Source of the DNA: Pilatotrama ljubarskyi
Lineage: Eukaryota > Basidiomycota > Agaricomycetes > Polyporales > Polyporaceae
Direction: 5' to 3'
DNA: 64,000 nucleotides
Assembly: GCA_022385805.1 (NCBI GenBank)
Contig: MU277731.1
Coordinates: 2,464-66,463, forward strand
Positions 35,724-47,296 of the stretch are shown in pieces. A program made the translations under genes and the position numbers. The notes under the pieces are model-generated. The model saw only the letters and a list, made by a program, of their open reading frames with translations. It searched no databases and had not been told where the DNA came from. Within the stretch, counting starts at the first letter, position 1; every line of letters starts with the position of its first letter.

Positions 35724-38280
35724 TGTGGCAAGAGGTAGAACTTGAACTTCGGCGCGAAGAGACGGTCTACTTAGTGTCCATTCGATGGATCATTGTAGTG
35801 GAGCCGAGCAAGGACCATAGGCCGACAGACCACTCCCACGTCGAAGGTTGTGCGGACATGTGTTATGGCATTGATAGTGATAGTCCACCGTAGCGAGCGG
35901 GAGACGCCCCGCCGCAGACACAAAGAGCCTCGCATGCCTATTCAGAAATGACGGTTAGTACGTCGGCGGACTGTAGAGTCTCGGTCGCTACTCACCAAAT
36001 ATTCCTACCATAGCCATGGCATCGAGGGCCTTCGTACAATCCTATACATATCTGTTCTTCACTTACTATCGACATCATCCCTCGAGACAACAAGGTTGCC
36101 ACTGATAGCGGAGGTGTCTTTACGAGCTCGGTGCCAATCGTTATCATGAGACCCAGCTTCTCGGTGCCGTGCGAGTGCCCGGGCCTCTGAGCAGATGGGC
36201 ACATGAGCACGCTCAGTAGATACACTGACGCTGGATAGTCCGGTAGGTTGACGATGCATAGACGGTCCGCAAAGAATGCTCTCACCGCGGCATCGTAGGT
36301 CGAGAATGATGGTCATACAGGAGTTCAGCAGATGCAGACAGCCTGACTATGCGAAGTCGCCGAGGGTGTGAAGGGATGTGAAGGGAAGTTCCACGTTAGG
36401 AAAGTGTCCTAGTTCGTGCGGGGCGCCTCAGGCTGTATGAGTCCCCGTTGCCAGTCGGATGAGGACGGTTCTGACCTACTAAGTAGTCTCCCAGGTTCAA
36501 CCCTCATAGCGGGGATGCAGCATACGCAAATGTTGTACTGTCAGGTACGTAGACTATATCTAGAAGGGATCGTCTGCCAGTGCCAGACCCCATATGAAGA
36601 TTCATCAGGCTCAGCTGAGACCGTCATGATCTGTCAGCTCGCTGGTCGACGCACGGCCGTGGCCCGGGGACATAAGTTGCATAACTTGTAGCAACAAATC
36701 AAGGCTACGTTATTACACCACGTATGTCACGTATCTGAACGCACCGCTGCCACAGATGCCCCACAACGAGACCGGAGTCCTAACGCCGCTCCATGCACAG
36801 AGCGGCCTACTCGTAGTACTATGACACTACACTCCCCCGCACCCGGCACTTGATGAGCTGAACTGGCCGTTAAATGTTGTCTGAGTAGCACTCCGAGGGA
36901 TAAGGACGCGATGAACTTTCTAAGGGGCGGAGCTTAGTACCGGGCTGTAGCCTGTACAGTACTCGCCACACATCTTCCAATCGATTTCGGCGTGCTCTCC
37001 GACTCCTGGGCCAACTTCGCGATTGCAATTAGAGGGCGCGGCCGGGCTCGCTCGTTCGACGGATATCAGGACTCGCCGGCACATGCTCGGAATTTGCGTG
37101 AACGCCACCGGGCGAAGTTGCAGTGTCCCTCCCCATCATCTTCAAGTTCCACAGCCGCTTTCTTGATACGATCTAATAGCCTCCTAAGCCCTCCTTGAAG
37201 ACTGTGGAGGGCACCGCCACCCTCCCGCCACAGGTCCAAGCCTGCACTCTGCGATCGGGCAGAGCTTCTGAAGGGATACCGATAAGCTCGTCTTTCCGTC
37301 TTTCCGTCGGTTCATCGTATACGAACATGAGAGCCACGCCTATACCGGAGCGTCGTCCCCCAGTATCTCCGAAGTCGACGCAAACCCGGCGTGTGGGTGT
37401 ACCTGACCCTATACGCAGGTGCCAGTGCTTAAGTTGTTGGTGCGGGGAACTGGTGCCTTGACTCGCTGAACTGCCACAGGAGACGCGATTTGATACTGTC
37501 CGATTCTGGCGAGTGTCGAAGCACTGGGGAGGCTCAAGCTAGCATCCACCACTTGTCGTCCGGGAGCCTTGACTCAGCGGACATACGTACAGCTTTGCGA
37601 TCTCGGATGCAAGAAAGGCCGAGCTTGCCTCTCGCATTAATTGGCGACGCCACCAGCTGCCCTATCGACGACTCGACGCGACACGTACCTCTCAAGTTCC
37701 TGGCAGGCAGCCGGGAACCCGTCAGACTCCATCAGAAGGCGGCAAGTACTGTAGTACTTACCAGTAGTACTATCTGCGGAGAGCCGTTACGCGGGAGGCC
37801 TTCGATGAGACCGGTCGCTTCGAGTCCAATCCGACGCGTCCGACCCCGGGGCACACCCATGATCGAGATGGCATCTCGCGCTACCGTACATCCCACGACA
37901 CCGAACCGGCTCCAGAAGCTGGCAGAAGCGGGCCTTATCTTGTGCCAACTATGGGGAACGCCAACCTGGACCATAATCACTGCCCCTGCCGACTCGACGC
38001 CGTGGACTTATCCCACCGGCCTCGCGAGGACATCATTTTATTGGCTCGAGCTCCGATCGCTCAGCCCTGTAACTCACCAAACTCCCCGGGCCAACGCCAG
38101 ATGCCGTGCCCCGATCTTCGGTTGGACGGGCTAGTACCAGCTCGACCGTCTTGACGTGCTCGCGGCAACAGGGAGATAGGCGAACGCATGAGAGATACGC
38201 ACATACATTACATTATAACAAGAGATTGAGAGAAAAGAAGGACCTCCGGAGTCCCCCTCCCCCTCCTCCAGGCACCAGCG
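35724..38280. other. gene-poor region upstream of the permease
   Basis: No gene is recognised in 2.5 kb. Frames are short and lack third-position G/C preference. Repeated AGTAC-type palindromes occur (for example near 37745-37772). A 214-codon plus frame at 37490-38134 has no motif, and its antisense looks no better. Confidence 0.4.
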
Positions 38281-38289
38281 TCGTTTACA

Positions 38290-38340
38290 GGGGGGGCGCC
38301 CCCAGCCCCCCCGCTTCTGCCACGCAAGCGGGGGGCGGCT
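38290..38340. repeat. G/C-tract hairpin region
   Basis: A run of G then C (about 38290-38303) is followed by a 10-bp stem, CCCCCCGCTT with AAGCGGGGGG, around an 11-nt loop. It sits in intergenic DNA between the permease and the PAR32-side genes. It may form a strong cruciform or G-quadruplex; function is unknown. Confidence 0.6.
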
Positions 38341-40284
38341 ATCGTACAAGTACAGGACGCAGCGTCCTTCGCTTCATCAGGTGAGTGGTGTCTTTCTTGT
38401 CTAGTTTCGTCGTGTTTTTTTTTCGGCTTTTCTCTTGGGGCCTAGCACGGCCTCGCTGCTCTCCAAACCTCTCCGGAATTCCTCTCTTCCTCATCAGAGG
38501 CAGCGTGGTCCTCGAACGGCGTTTCGACGACCCTCGCTGCCCGGTACTCCATCAGGCGTCTCGAGACGCCATCGCGCGCGTCGACAGCCTTCCTCTCCTC
38601 GCCTTGATCCTAGTCCTGATGGGTCGGGCCTAGGACGCCCTCGACGCGCTCTTCCTCCATCCATCTTCCGCGTCACGCAACCCACATCGCGGCCGGACTC
38701 GTTCCTCCGACAGCCGCCGTTCAGCATCGGTCTCCGACGAGGCCGGCTGAGGCTCTGGGCGCTGCCAGACCGGTGTAAGATGACGGCGAGGCAGACGTAG
38801 ACGTGAGCTTGAGCTTGACGAGTGCTTCGGCGGCGATGGTGAGCGTGGAGGAGGCGACGGCGACGGTGACACCTGCAAAGAAGGAGGAAAGAGAGACGGG
38901 CGATCAGCGTTCTGTCTTGGCCGGCGGCAAGATAAGAGCGAAGGACGAAAGCAAGGAGGAAGAGAAGCAGACGGCAGGGGTAAGAGATTGACAGCGACAG
39001 CATAAAGCGAAGGCGAAGGTCAAGGGTGGGGCGGTGTCCGAGCGGACAGATGCACCCCTGCCGAGCGCACGAAAGGGCGAATGAAAGGGCGAATGAAGGT
39101 GCCTCGAGGATCTTCTCCCCGGCCACCTGCTCGTTCACCTGCCCGTCCGACCTGTGCACCTGAAGCCTACATAAAGCAGGCCCACAGGTCCCCGCGCGCA
39201 CGCGCACGCGCACGCACCCCCCACACACTCCCCGCACACCCGCAACCGGCTCGCGTCCTCGCTGCCCACAGCGAGAGCCGTAGTCTGGGAACGACGAGTC
39301 GGGTGTGGCTGCGCGCGCACCTCTCTCGGCCTGCACGGTGCGCGAAGCACCGGTGCCGAGGGAGGGAAGAGCGATAAGGGTGGGAGCACCGAGAGCGGGT
39401 CGCGGTGGTGGGTAGATTGACAGGTAGGCAGGTCGGCGGGTCGGCCGGGCAGTGAGAGACGAGCAGCAGGCAGGTGGGCAGGTGGTCTGCGAGGGCAGCG
39501 CGACGTAACGTAAACCACGCCCGCATCCGCAACCGTGAACCACAAACCGTAACTAGACGCGCCCGCCCCGCCTCGTACCGTATCGTAGCATAGAATGAAA
39601 TCAGAAAAAGAAGGTAGATGGAGAGCGTAGTACAGTAGACAGCCGAACGAATGGAGTGCGGGGACGGGCAACGCGAAACAGACAAACAAGCGACACAGTA
39701 CGATCACAAAGGTGATGCGCGACGTCGACGTCTCCTGCTCCGAGCCGCTCTAGAGTTTGGCTTCTGGAGCTCGGGCTGTGCCCGAGCACGGCGAAGCAGG
39801 AGAAGCAGAAGCCGCCAACGCGCGCTCGAAGAGAAGCAGAGATAAGGACGAGGAACGCATCTAATGCGGTCATGGATGTATGGTCGTACACGTAGTGGAA
39901 CAGGGGTAGTGTGGCAGATGGTGGGACAGAGAAAGCAGGAGACAGGGAAGGAGTGACGCGCGGATCTTGCCCCGCGTGCCGCCCCCTGATATCGAGGGAA
40001 GGGCGAAGACGAAGCGGGTGAAAGAAGCACAGAGAGCGGGCGGCGCGATGGGAGTAAACGGGAGTGCGCAGATAGACGTGGGGAGGGCCGGATACGGCAA
40101 CGAAGCAGCCGCAGCCGCAGCGACAGCACACGGAGCGAGAAACCAAGCTATCCAGCGAGCGAGAGGGCACCAGAGCATAACCAAGCAACGAGACCGAAAA
40201 CCCAAACCAAGGAGAATAAAAAATAAGCCAAGAAAACAGCAAGAGAGCAGACAAAGAGGGACGAAAAAAAAGAGAGAGGGAACG
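38341..40284. other. 1.9-kb low-complexity intergenic or 3' untranslated region
   Basis: Several overlapping minus-strand frames up to 349 codons are Arg/Cys/Ser/Leu-rich without domains. They are best explained by GC-rich, C/T-biased transcribed flank. CGCACGCG repeats (39196-39220) and GGCAGGT repeats (39422-39490) lie here. I support no gene. Confidence 0.4.
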
Positions 40285-40995
40285 CTATTCAAAGTCAAAG
40301 AAAGACACATACTCTGAGTCCTCGTCCACCGTCGGCAGCGTCTGCGCCGACCCCGACGCGGAGCGCTGCGAGCGCGCCTTGACCGCGCTCCGGTACGCCC
40401 ACGCGTCCGCGGCGGGCATCAGGTTGAATCCCATCGAGTTACGGTGCGGCGTCGGCGGCGAGCTCGATCTCGTTGTCGAGTGCGTCGTTGAGGCGGAGGC
40501 AACGGAGGTGATAGAGGCGGTAGAGATGGCGTCGCACTCCGGGCACCCGCACGACCCGTCCGGGCCAACGACCGAAATCGACGCGGACGCGGGAGGTAGC
40601 ATGGAGATCGACGACACGGACGAATTGGAGGAGGCGGTCGGGGAGGGAGGGGCGAATTGTAGCGCGGACGGCGCAGGCGATGAAGTGGAGACGGACGCGA
40701 GGGATGGGTCGTAGAAGTGGACGAGCGAGTGGGCGAGGTGAGGGCGGGCAGGATGGTAGTGGTGGTGGATATGATGATACACGGCGGCGGCAGGGACGCT
40801 GGGCGAAGAGGAAGAACAGGATGGGGACGACGACTCAGAGGCCTGCAGCCCGGCTTTGTATTCGACGGCTGCTGCTGCTTGTTTGATAGAGTGCGCGGCG
40901 TTCGTGGTAGGGAGCGGAGGGTGGACCACCTTGCGCGAACGTCTCCGGAACAGACGCTTGCGCTGCGACGCCGAGCCTGCACGCCTCGCAGCGAG
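40285..40995 (-). CDS. Ser/His-rich reading frame continuing in phase after PAR32
   Basis: This 237-codon frame begins directly after the PAR32 stop (TGA 40998-40996) in the same phase and ends at TAG 40285. Third positions are nearly all G or C and the sequence looks translated: CGCPECDAISTASITSV, MGFNLMPAADAWAYRSAV, TLPTVDEDSEYVSFFDFE. It has no credible ATG of its own before residue about 100. It could be a readthrough extension (context TGA-C), be joined by an intron that removes the stop, or be the last exon of a gene whose first exon overlaps PAR32 (an ATG overlaps the stop and encodes MTRCEAC in another frame). No domain is recognised; HHIHHHYHPARPH and Ser-rich runs dominate. Confidence 0.5.
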   Translation of the reverse strand, partial: LAARRAGSASQRKRLFRRRSRKVVHPPLPTTNAAHSIKQAAAAVEYKAGLQASESSSPSCSSSSPSVPAAAVYHHIHHHYHPARPHLAHSLVHFYDPSLASVSTSSPAPSALQFAPPSPTASSNSSVSSISMLPPASASISVVGPDGSCGCPECDAISTASITSVASASTTHSTTRSSSPPTPHRNSMGFNLMPAADAWAYRSAVKARSQRSASGSAQTLPTVDEDSEYVSFFDFE

Positions 40996-42331
40996 TCATT
41001 CCTGCGCGCCCGCCCCCACTGCCCCTCGCGAGCCAGACCCAGGCGGGATGAGCTCCCCGTCCTCGTCCTCCGTCACGACGCTCATCCCCGCCGGACTCTG
41101 CGCCCCCGAGCCCAGCGTCGCTTCGTCCTCCTCCCTCTCCCCCTCTCTCTCCCGCTCCCGCTCTCTGCCTCTCTGCGTCGCGGCGGGCGCATGGTGCAGC
41201 CCGACCTTGCCCAGCATCCGCGCCAGGCTGCTCTGCCTCGACCTCGAACCGGATGGGCCCCTGCTCGCGCTGCGGCTCCTGCTCTGGTCGGGCCCGCGAG
41301 ATGCGGAGCGCGAGCGGATGTTGCCTGCGCCGCCGCGGCCGGTCGCCTCGTACTCGTGCGCGTGTGAGAGCGCGGGCTCGAGCGGGGGGCTGGGGAGGGA
41401 GGTCAGGTTGGCGCGGCCGCCGCGCCCGGTGGAATGTCTGCGCCAAGAAAGAGACATGGAAGTCAGTCAGAAACTCGGGCGAAAGCGAAAGCGAGAGGGA
41501 GACGCACATTCCGCCCTCGTGCGCGTGCCGAATGCGCTCCTCCTCCTCGAGCTGCGCGATGAGCTCCGCGTCGGCGGCGGTGCCCGGCTGGAGGTTGCCG
41601 ACGCCGCCGCGGCCCGTCGACAAGACCTGAGGGGAGTGGGGAACGCGCGAGCGGGAGCGCGACTTTGAGTCGGACTTGATGTTGCCGAGGCCGCCTCGTC
41701 CCGAGGAACGCTGCACGCACAAACGATTGAGATCACATTGGCGAGGAGAAACGAGAGGGCGTGGAGAAGGGGAGATACTTACAGCGCGGGCGCGGGCGGC
41801 CTCCTCGCTCTGCTCGATGACGTAACGCTCGTACTCGGCCATGTTCGCGGCCTGGTCGGAGACGAGGGAGGCGGTCTGGGGGTAGTTGTCTGGGATCTTG
41901 GATGCGTCGCGGGCGCGCGAGCCGGAGCGGATGTTGCCCATGCCGCCGCGGCCGGTGGACTTTGCCTGCAAGAGCGTCAGCAAGTCAGCAAAATTTGCAG
42001 AAGGGGGTCGCGCAGAGAGGAGAGCAGAGAAAACTCACGCGCTCGGGGTCGACTGTGGCCTCGCGTCCGCGCACAGGTGAGATGGGCTCCTCTGTGGGCT
42101 GGGTGGGGCTGGCGGGGTCTGCGGGGGGTCTGTGCATGTTGCCGATGCCTCCTCTGCCGGACGACTGAGGACGAGAAGAGGAGGTGAGCGTATCGCGTGA
42201 GTCATGTCGAGGGCAGGACGTACGAAAGCCTCTCTGCCGCGGGAGACGGAGCGGCGTTCTACGGAGGAGGGGGTGACGGAACGCTCAGAGTCTGGCATGG
42301 TCGGGATGGGTGCGGATGAGTGGGATGGCAT
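40996..42331 (-). CDS. PAR32: PAR32-type protein with six GRGGxGN repeats (DUF3602)
   Basis: The start is ATG 42331 or the in-frame ATG 42298 (MPDSERSVTPSSVERRSVS). Five exons separated by short introns carry SSGRGGIGNMHR, STGRGGMGNIRSGS, SSGRGGLGNIKSDS, STGRGGVGNLQPG, STGRGGRANLTS and ATGRGGAGNIRSRS. That is six copies of the G-R-G-G-x-G-N box defining DUF3602, the yeast Par32 family. Between boxes lie acidic or Ser/Arg stretches such as EYERYVIEQSEEAARARA and AELIAQLEEEERIRHAHEGG. The protein is predicted to be soluble and disordered, with many SR/SP sites that suggest phosphorylation. In yeast, Par32/Amu1 becomes dephosphorylated under TORC1-Npr1 control and plugs the ammonium transporters Mep1 and Mep3. 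An ammonium transporter is encoded at 5117-7102. The stop at 40996 is followed by an open in-phase frame. Confidence 0.88.
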
Positions 42332-43018
42332 AGGCAGAGTGCGAGAGAAAGAGAAGGAGAGGGCAGACGAGGCGAGCTAAAGGACTGGCGCAGGCTTGGT
42401 GTTCCTGAGCAGTGGCTGATGTGGGATGGCCGACGTCGGGCACTGCTCCAGCGACAGACACAGAACCTGCGAAAGATAAGGCCGATCGAGACAGCTGCCC
42501 TCGACGGGAGACGGCTTATCTGCTTATCTCCCGCCCTCCCCTCGCTCTCTCTCCACGCGCAACGAGGCTACTCACCTTCCTTCCTTCCCCCCACCACCAT
42601 CTCCCGTCCCCGCCGCGGCCATTTCTTCACCGACGACACCTCCACGTCCGCAAGCGTGTCGTCCTCCTCCCGCTCCCTCTCCTCCCCGTTCGACAGTATC
42701 CGCGATATCTTAGCGCCTAGCGCACCGGTCCACGACGGCCGCCGCACCGGCGAACCCGCCGTCTCCTCGCTGTCCATTCGTCGCAGTATCGTCAACAGCT
42801 TGGGCAACTCTTCGCGCGCTGGCTTAGGACGGGCCAGCTCGCAGCCAGGCAGGCGTGTCTGTGTGAGAGTAGTGTCAGAGTGACTGCTGAGGACCCCCAA
42901 GGCCAGTCTTCCCGGCACTACTAGTACCCTCGCATACTTGGGGTCACGCCGCGCCCCGGCTCTTGCGCTCGATTGCGACGTGCCCGCGTCATGGGACGTG
43001 CCCCCCTTCCCCGCGCCC
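42332..43018. other. upstream region of PAR32
   Basis: This is the promoter side of PAR32. Minus-strand frame 42568-43140 is open and moderately coding-like (LPKLLTILRRMDSEETAGSP, EREREEDDTLADVEVSS). It could be an unrecognised short gene whose 5' part reaches the mobile element at 43027, but I see no domain and no sure start. Confidence 0.35.
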
Positions 43019-43419
43019 ATCCCTCCAGGACCCATGACAATGGTAGAGGAACCTTCAGGCCATGGCCGGACAAAATTCGGCCGTCCGGACCCCCCAACCC
43101 TCTGCGAATCCGGACAAAAGTAGGCCAAGTCGGGCACCAACCTTGTACGATTTGCCGGACAAAATCGTCTGAGAGCGGGCGGAAGGGCTGGGCGCCAGTA
43201 CAGGCGCCCGGGGCGGAAGCCCTAAGCGCCCATTTTGGCCGGAAGCGCCCGGGGCCTCTGCGCGAAACCGGACATTTTGGCCAGTAAAATGCCATCCAAG
43301 CCTCCGCGCGTCCGGACATTTTTGGCCGAAAATGACCAGTTTTTGTCCGGACATTTTGGCCAAAAATTGGGGTTTGGGGATGAGGGTTCGCCTATCATTG
43401 TCATGGGTCCTATCCCTCC
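43019..43419. mobile_element. MITE-like element A with 8-bp target duplication
   Basis: Element 43027-43411 (385 bp) starts with AGGACCCATGACAATG and ends with its inverted copy. The inverted ends match at 24 of 27 positions. Perfect direct repeats ATCCCTCC flank it (43019-43026 and 43412-43419). Inside are several copies of a CCGGACATTTTGGCC-type motif and no meaningful frame. It is a non-autonomous DNA transposon by structure. The 8-bp duplication is typical of hAT but also of KDZ, Merlin and P-type elements; the family is unresolved. A relative lies at 54637-55010. Confidence 0.92.
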
Positions 43420-46148
43420 CCGCCTCTGTTTTAACCTTTCTCCGCTGTCTCGGCTCCTCCATCACTCTCGTGCCCGTGCGCGGGCGAACCGCCATCTGTT
43501 CTGCCACACACGTGGAACGCCTCCTCTCACCTTCTTCACCGCCTGTCAGTCTGAACATGACACGTTGTACTGTCTTCGCACGGAATGCGACATACACCAT
43601 CGTGCGTGATCGAGTGCTCTTCGAACGTTCGCCCTTCTCCCGACTCCGCTTCCCGTCGATCGTGCTTTCTTCGTCTGCGCTGTCAAGTATATATAGGCCC
43701 TGCCCGCTCGATCGCCCTCCCATAACAGATTCTCTCCCCTCCACACGTCCTGCTCCGTCTTGCTACCGCGCGCGTATTGCGCCATTCCTGTAGCTTGTCC
43801 TCACTCCCAGCACGCAATACAACGCTCTGAGCCTCTGACGCGCACACGCTTGTTTTATTCAAAATCCGCCTCACATGAAAAAAGCTTCACGACTCCGCCG
43901 TCTCCCAATTGGCTTGCTCAAGCTTATTGCCTCTTTACTCCGCAGCTGGCTTCCCCGCAGTCATGGGTTCTGAGACCCCCTCGTTCTGGATCTAGTCAGC
44001 GCTGCGATGTTCGGCGCAGAGCGTCCGCAGAGACTGATTTATGTATGGGCCCGCGTGAGCGGCCAAGAAAAGCTCATCTACTCCTTATAGCACTGCTATC
44101 TGCATACTGTACAGTCCTTACCCAATTCATGGTACAAAATTCGATACGGGCCGTCGCCGACAGCGACAGCGATGATGCTCCTGCCACAGCCCGGTTCGAG
44201 ATCGTTCGCAGCCAATGACCATGACCCGGGGCTTATACAGTACGGTGAGTGCCATACGTCTGTTGGATCCTTAGTACGACTTGGCTAACGTCATGCGGAC
44301 ATATGCGGACATCAGATATGTGTAAGGGACTGGCTGCCCTAGCAGGTCCAGCCGTATGACGATACACTGTAGCGTTCGCAGAACACCTGCTGCAGCTGCA
44401 TACTACTAGCGCTGCTTCGGATCTTGGTGGACTATCGTGCAGCATACAGTAATAGCCAAACTCAATTCATACTAGATGTCCTCGGACCGCACGCCCAAAC
44501 GGGATGGGTGTCCGAATGCGGCGACGGCGCCTACGCCACCATCAAATCCCGTTGCGAGTTCTGTAGGGTATATCTCCATATTCATGAGAGCGGACTTCAA
44601 AGTTACAGTTAATGCTTGCCAGTCTCTCTGCGACGGGGACCGCAAAAGAGCACATAAAGTCTCAAAAAAGGGGCACTAGCACAAGTGCGAAGACTACTAT
44701 GAGTCGTAGGAGACTGCTGGTGGCTCAGTCCATGACATGAGTAAAGCAATCAGCACGATTGAGGCAACGGTGAATATACTGGATACAAACTCCGCATTTC
44801 ATGAAGGCGTTGGACCTCGGTTAGGGTTACGTAGAGCCATCAGAGGCTCGACCGCTTCGGTACATGCTCACCCAAATCAGGGTGACCATGCTTCCCAAAG
44901 CGGCGAGAGGAAAAAATCTAGTATGAATTGAGTGTGGCTAATACAGCACATAGCTGCTGCGAACGGCTAGCCAGCTGCAGCTCGCTAGGTACCACCATGA
45001 CAAGATCGTGGCGTACTGTACTACTGCTACCAGGAACGCGACGCCGCCCTCTAGCTCAGCGCGGTGCCGGCTCTCGCTGGTTGTACAGTACAGTAACAGT
45101 AAGTAGTCCAGTTTGCGTCCGGCTACAGCGGGATGGCGTCCTGTGTCACCTCTGCTTACCAGTGGATCGTCGGTATATGTACGAGTGCTGATTGATCCCT
45201 CTCTCGCGCCCGAGCATGATTCACTCGCTATTATGGCGCCCGCGGGCAAACGGCCTTGCAAGTTGCGTGCGGCGTCGGCCACGACGCTAGTCATTCCTAC
45301 TACCCAGTACTGTAGTCCGAGAGTGCGCTGTATACGTACGGCGAGACCGCGATGGCCATCTCATATCGAGGATCTGCAGCTGTTAAAGCTTCAGGTTTGA
45401 GGCCTTGAGGCCTTGAGGGGTCTCCTGGTGCTACCGGACATCATCAATTAGTAGCACCACAGCCTGTATAGGTGTCGTCGCTTTCTGACTTCAAGCTTCA
45501 GGCTCCTAGCTTTTGAAGTCGACTCCGAACCTAGTCGGCATATACGCGCCTGCCTCTTCACGAGCATCCCATGCTGTATATAGCCTTCCCGCCCTGGCCG
45601 ACCTGCGTGCGCAGACTGGCCAGCCTCAATTACTGAAAGCAAGACGCCACAACGACTCGCGTGCGGTGGGCCGGACAAGTTTAGCCAAAGTTCGCGTCTT
45701 GCGCATTTCCGAGTCCATGAGAGGTTCTTCACGCCGTATTCGTGCACCCACGACGCACATGATATGCGCATCAATATCGCGGCTCTCCGTAGGAGGAGGC
45801 GGCAGAGCCGGCGCCGGCGCCGTGTGCCGCAATCCCACCATCGAGCCTGAGAGGCCTCCCAAACTTCAAAGGCAGTCGTTCGACCTCGGAGTCCGCACCT
45901 CTTGCTGTCATCCTGCCGTCGAGCAATCTGACCGCAAGAACGACTCGGATAGCCCAGAAAGCAGCACGGGGGACCACTCGCGCCGCTCGCACATCCTCAG
46001 AGACTGAAGGTAAGTGATGGCCACCTTATGTGGTCTAAGGTCACCTCAGCTGATGGCGCCGACCTCCAGACTCGCAACCCAACTTGCTCTCGTAGATCCA
46101 TAGCGATTAGCAAACCCGCCCAACCCCAGCCCAGCAACTAGTGCTGAC
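43420..46148. other. gene-poor region left of the aldolase gene
   Basis: No gene is recognised. A TATATATA at about 43686-43693 is placed like a rightward promoter, but the frame after it (from 43760) has no recognisable product. From 44.2 to 45.5 kb frames are short and many TAGTAC/GTACTA palindromes occur. Confidence 0.35.
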
Positions 46149-47296
46149 ATGTCCGCAGCCCTCACCCACCCCCTCCTCACCGCCTTCCGCGCGTCCAAGC
46201 CCGCCTTCGGCGCCTGGCTCACCCTCCCCGGCTTCCTCTCCGCGCGCACCGCCGCCTCCGCCTCCCCGCACCTCGCCTGGGTCGTCATCGACTGCGAGCA
46301 CGGCGCGACGCCCCTCCAGCCCGGCGCCGCCGAGAGCGTGCACGCGATCGCCGGGCTGGGCCCGCAGGCCCCGAGCACGATCGTGCGCATCCCCGCGACG
46401 GGCGCGTGCGCGGACGGGAGCGCGGGCTGGCAGATCAAGTATGTGCTGGACGCGGGCGCGAGGGGTGTGCTCGTGCCCATGGTGCGTCCGGATCCTCTCT
46501 CCCGCTCGCGGTCCTCTCGCTCGCGTTGGCCTCACTCCTCGATCTCTCTCGCAGGTCTCGACGGCCGCGCAAGCAAAGTCGATCGTCGCCGCCGCGCGCT
46601 TCCCGCCGCGGGGCGTGCGCGGGTTCGGCAGCCCCTTCACGCAGCTCGCGTGGGGCCCGGGGGTCACGCCCGCCGAGTACCTCGCGCGCGCGAACGACGC
46701 CGTGCTCGTGCTTGTGCAGATCGAGACGCCCGGCGGGGTCGAGAACCTCGAGGAGATCCTCTCTGTTGACGGGCTCGGTGAGCGCGCTCGGTCTTCTCGT
46801 CCCAGTTTGCAGTCTGCAGAGAAGGTTGACGGTGATGTTCGGTGGTGGTGTTGGGCAGACGGGGTGTTCATCGGCCCGTACGACCTCTCGCTCTCGCTCG
46901 GGTTCCCTGCGCCCTCGCCCGACCCGGTCCCCGAGGTCGAGAAGGTCATCCAGAACATCCTGGCGTCCGCGCACGCCAAGGGCAAGAAATGGTACGTCGT
47001 CCCGATCGTCTCTCTCCTCCGTGCGCATACTCATCGGGGTCACTCGCGGGGACGCAGCGCGATCTACTGCACCTCCGGCGGACAGGCCGCGAAGCGCGCC
47101 AAGGAGGGCTTCGACATGGTGCGTCCCCCGTTGTCTCCTCCTTGCCCCATCACCATGCCTGAGAGAATGCGACTGCTAACACGCGGATGTGTAGATCAAC
47201 GTGACGTCGGACAGCGGCGCGATGGCGGAGAGCCTCGCGCGGAACCTCGCTGCTGCTGCCGGCGAGGCTGAGGGGCAGAAGGGATTTGGGTACTGA
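46149..47296 (+). CDS. HpcH/HpaI-family aldolase (2-keto-3-deoxy sugar acid / 4-hydroxy-2-oxo acid type)
   Basis: Exons 46149-46481, 46555-46777, 46859-46991, 47058-47118 and 47195-47296 join in frame to 283 residues. The class II (metal-dependent) pyruvate aldolase barrel is read in order: GAWLTLPGF, WVVIDCEHG, VRIPATG, YVLDAGARGVLVPMVSTAAQA, RGVRGFGSP, LVQIETPGGVENLEEIL, GLDGVFIGPYDLS, and finally GFDMINVTSDSGAMAES. The Glu of QIETPGG and the Asp of FIGPYDLS are the usual metal/pyruvate region. The enzyme splits a 4-hydroxy-2-oxo acid into pyruvate and an aldehyde, as in rhamnonate or hydroxyphenylacetate breakdown. The size is normal for the family and no targeting signal is evident. Its neighbours do not indicate a pathway. 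Confidence 0.93.

Noticed and set aside
38494..39543. 349-codon minus-strand frame
   Set aside because: Arg/Cys/Leu-rich with no domain, overlapped by other equally open frames. Best explained as GC-rich untranslated DNA.
43686..43800. Plus-strand gene after the TATATATA box
   Set aside because: The following frames have no recognisable product, splice logic or coding-like third positions.
45771..45992. Short minus frames left of the aldolase
   Set aside because: No start/stop context, domain or base bias to support them.
46107..46985. 292-codon minus-strand frame over the aldolase
   Set aside because: Antisense shadow of the spliced aldolase exons, whose motifs are clear on plus.
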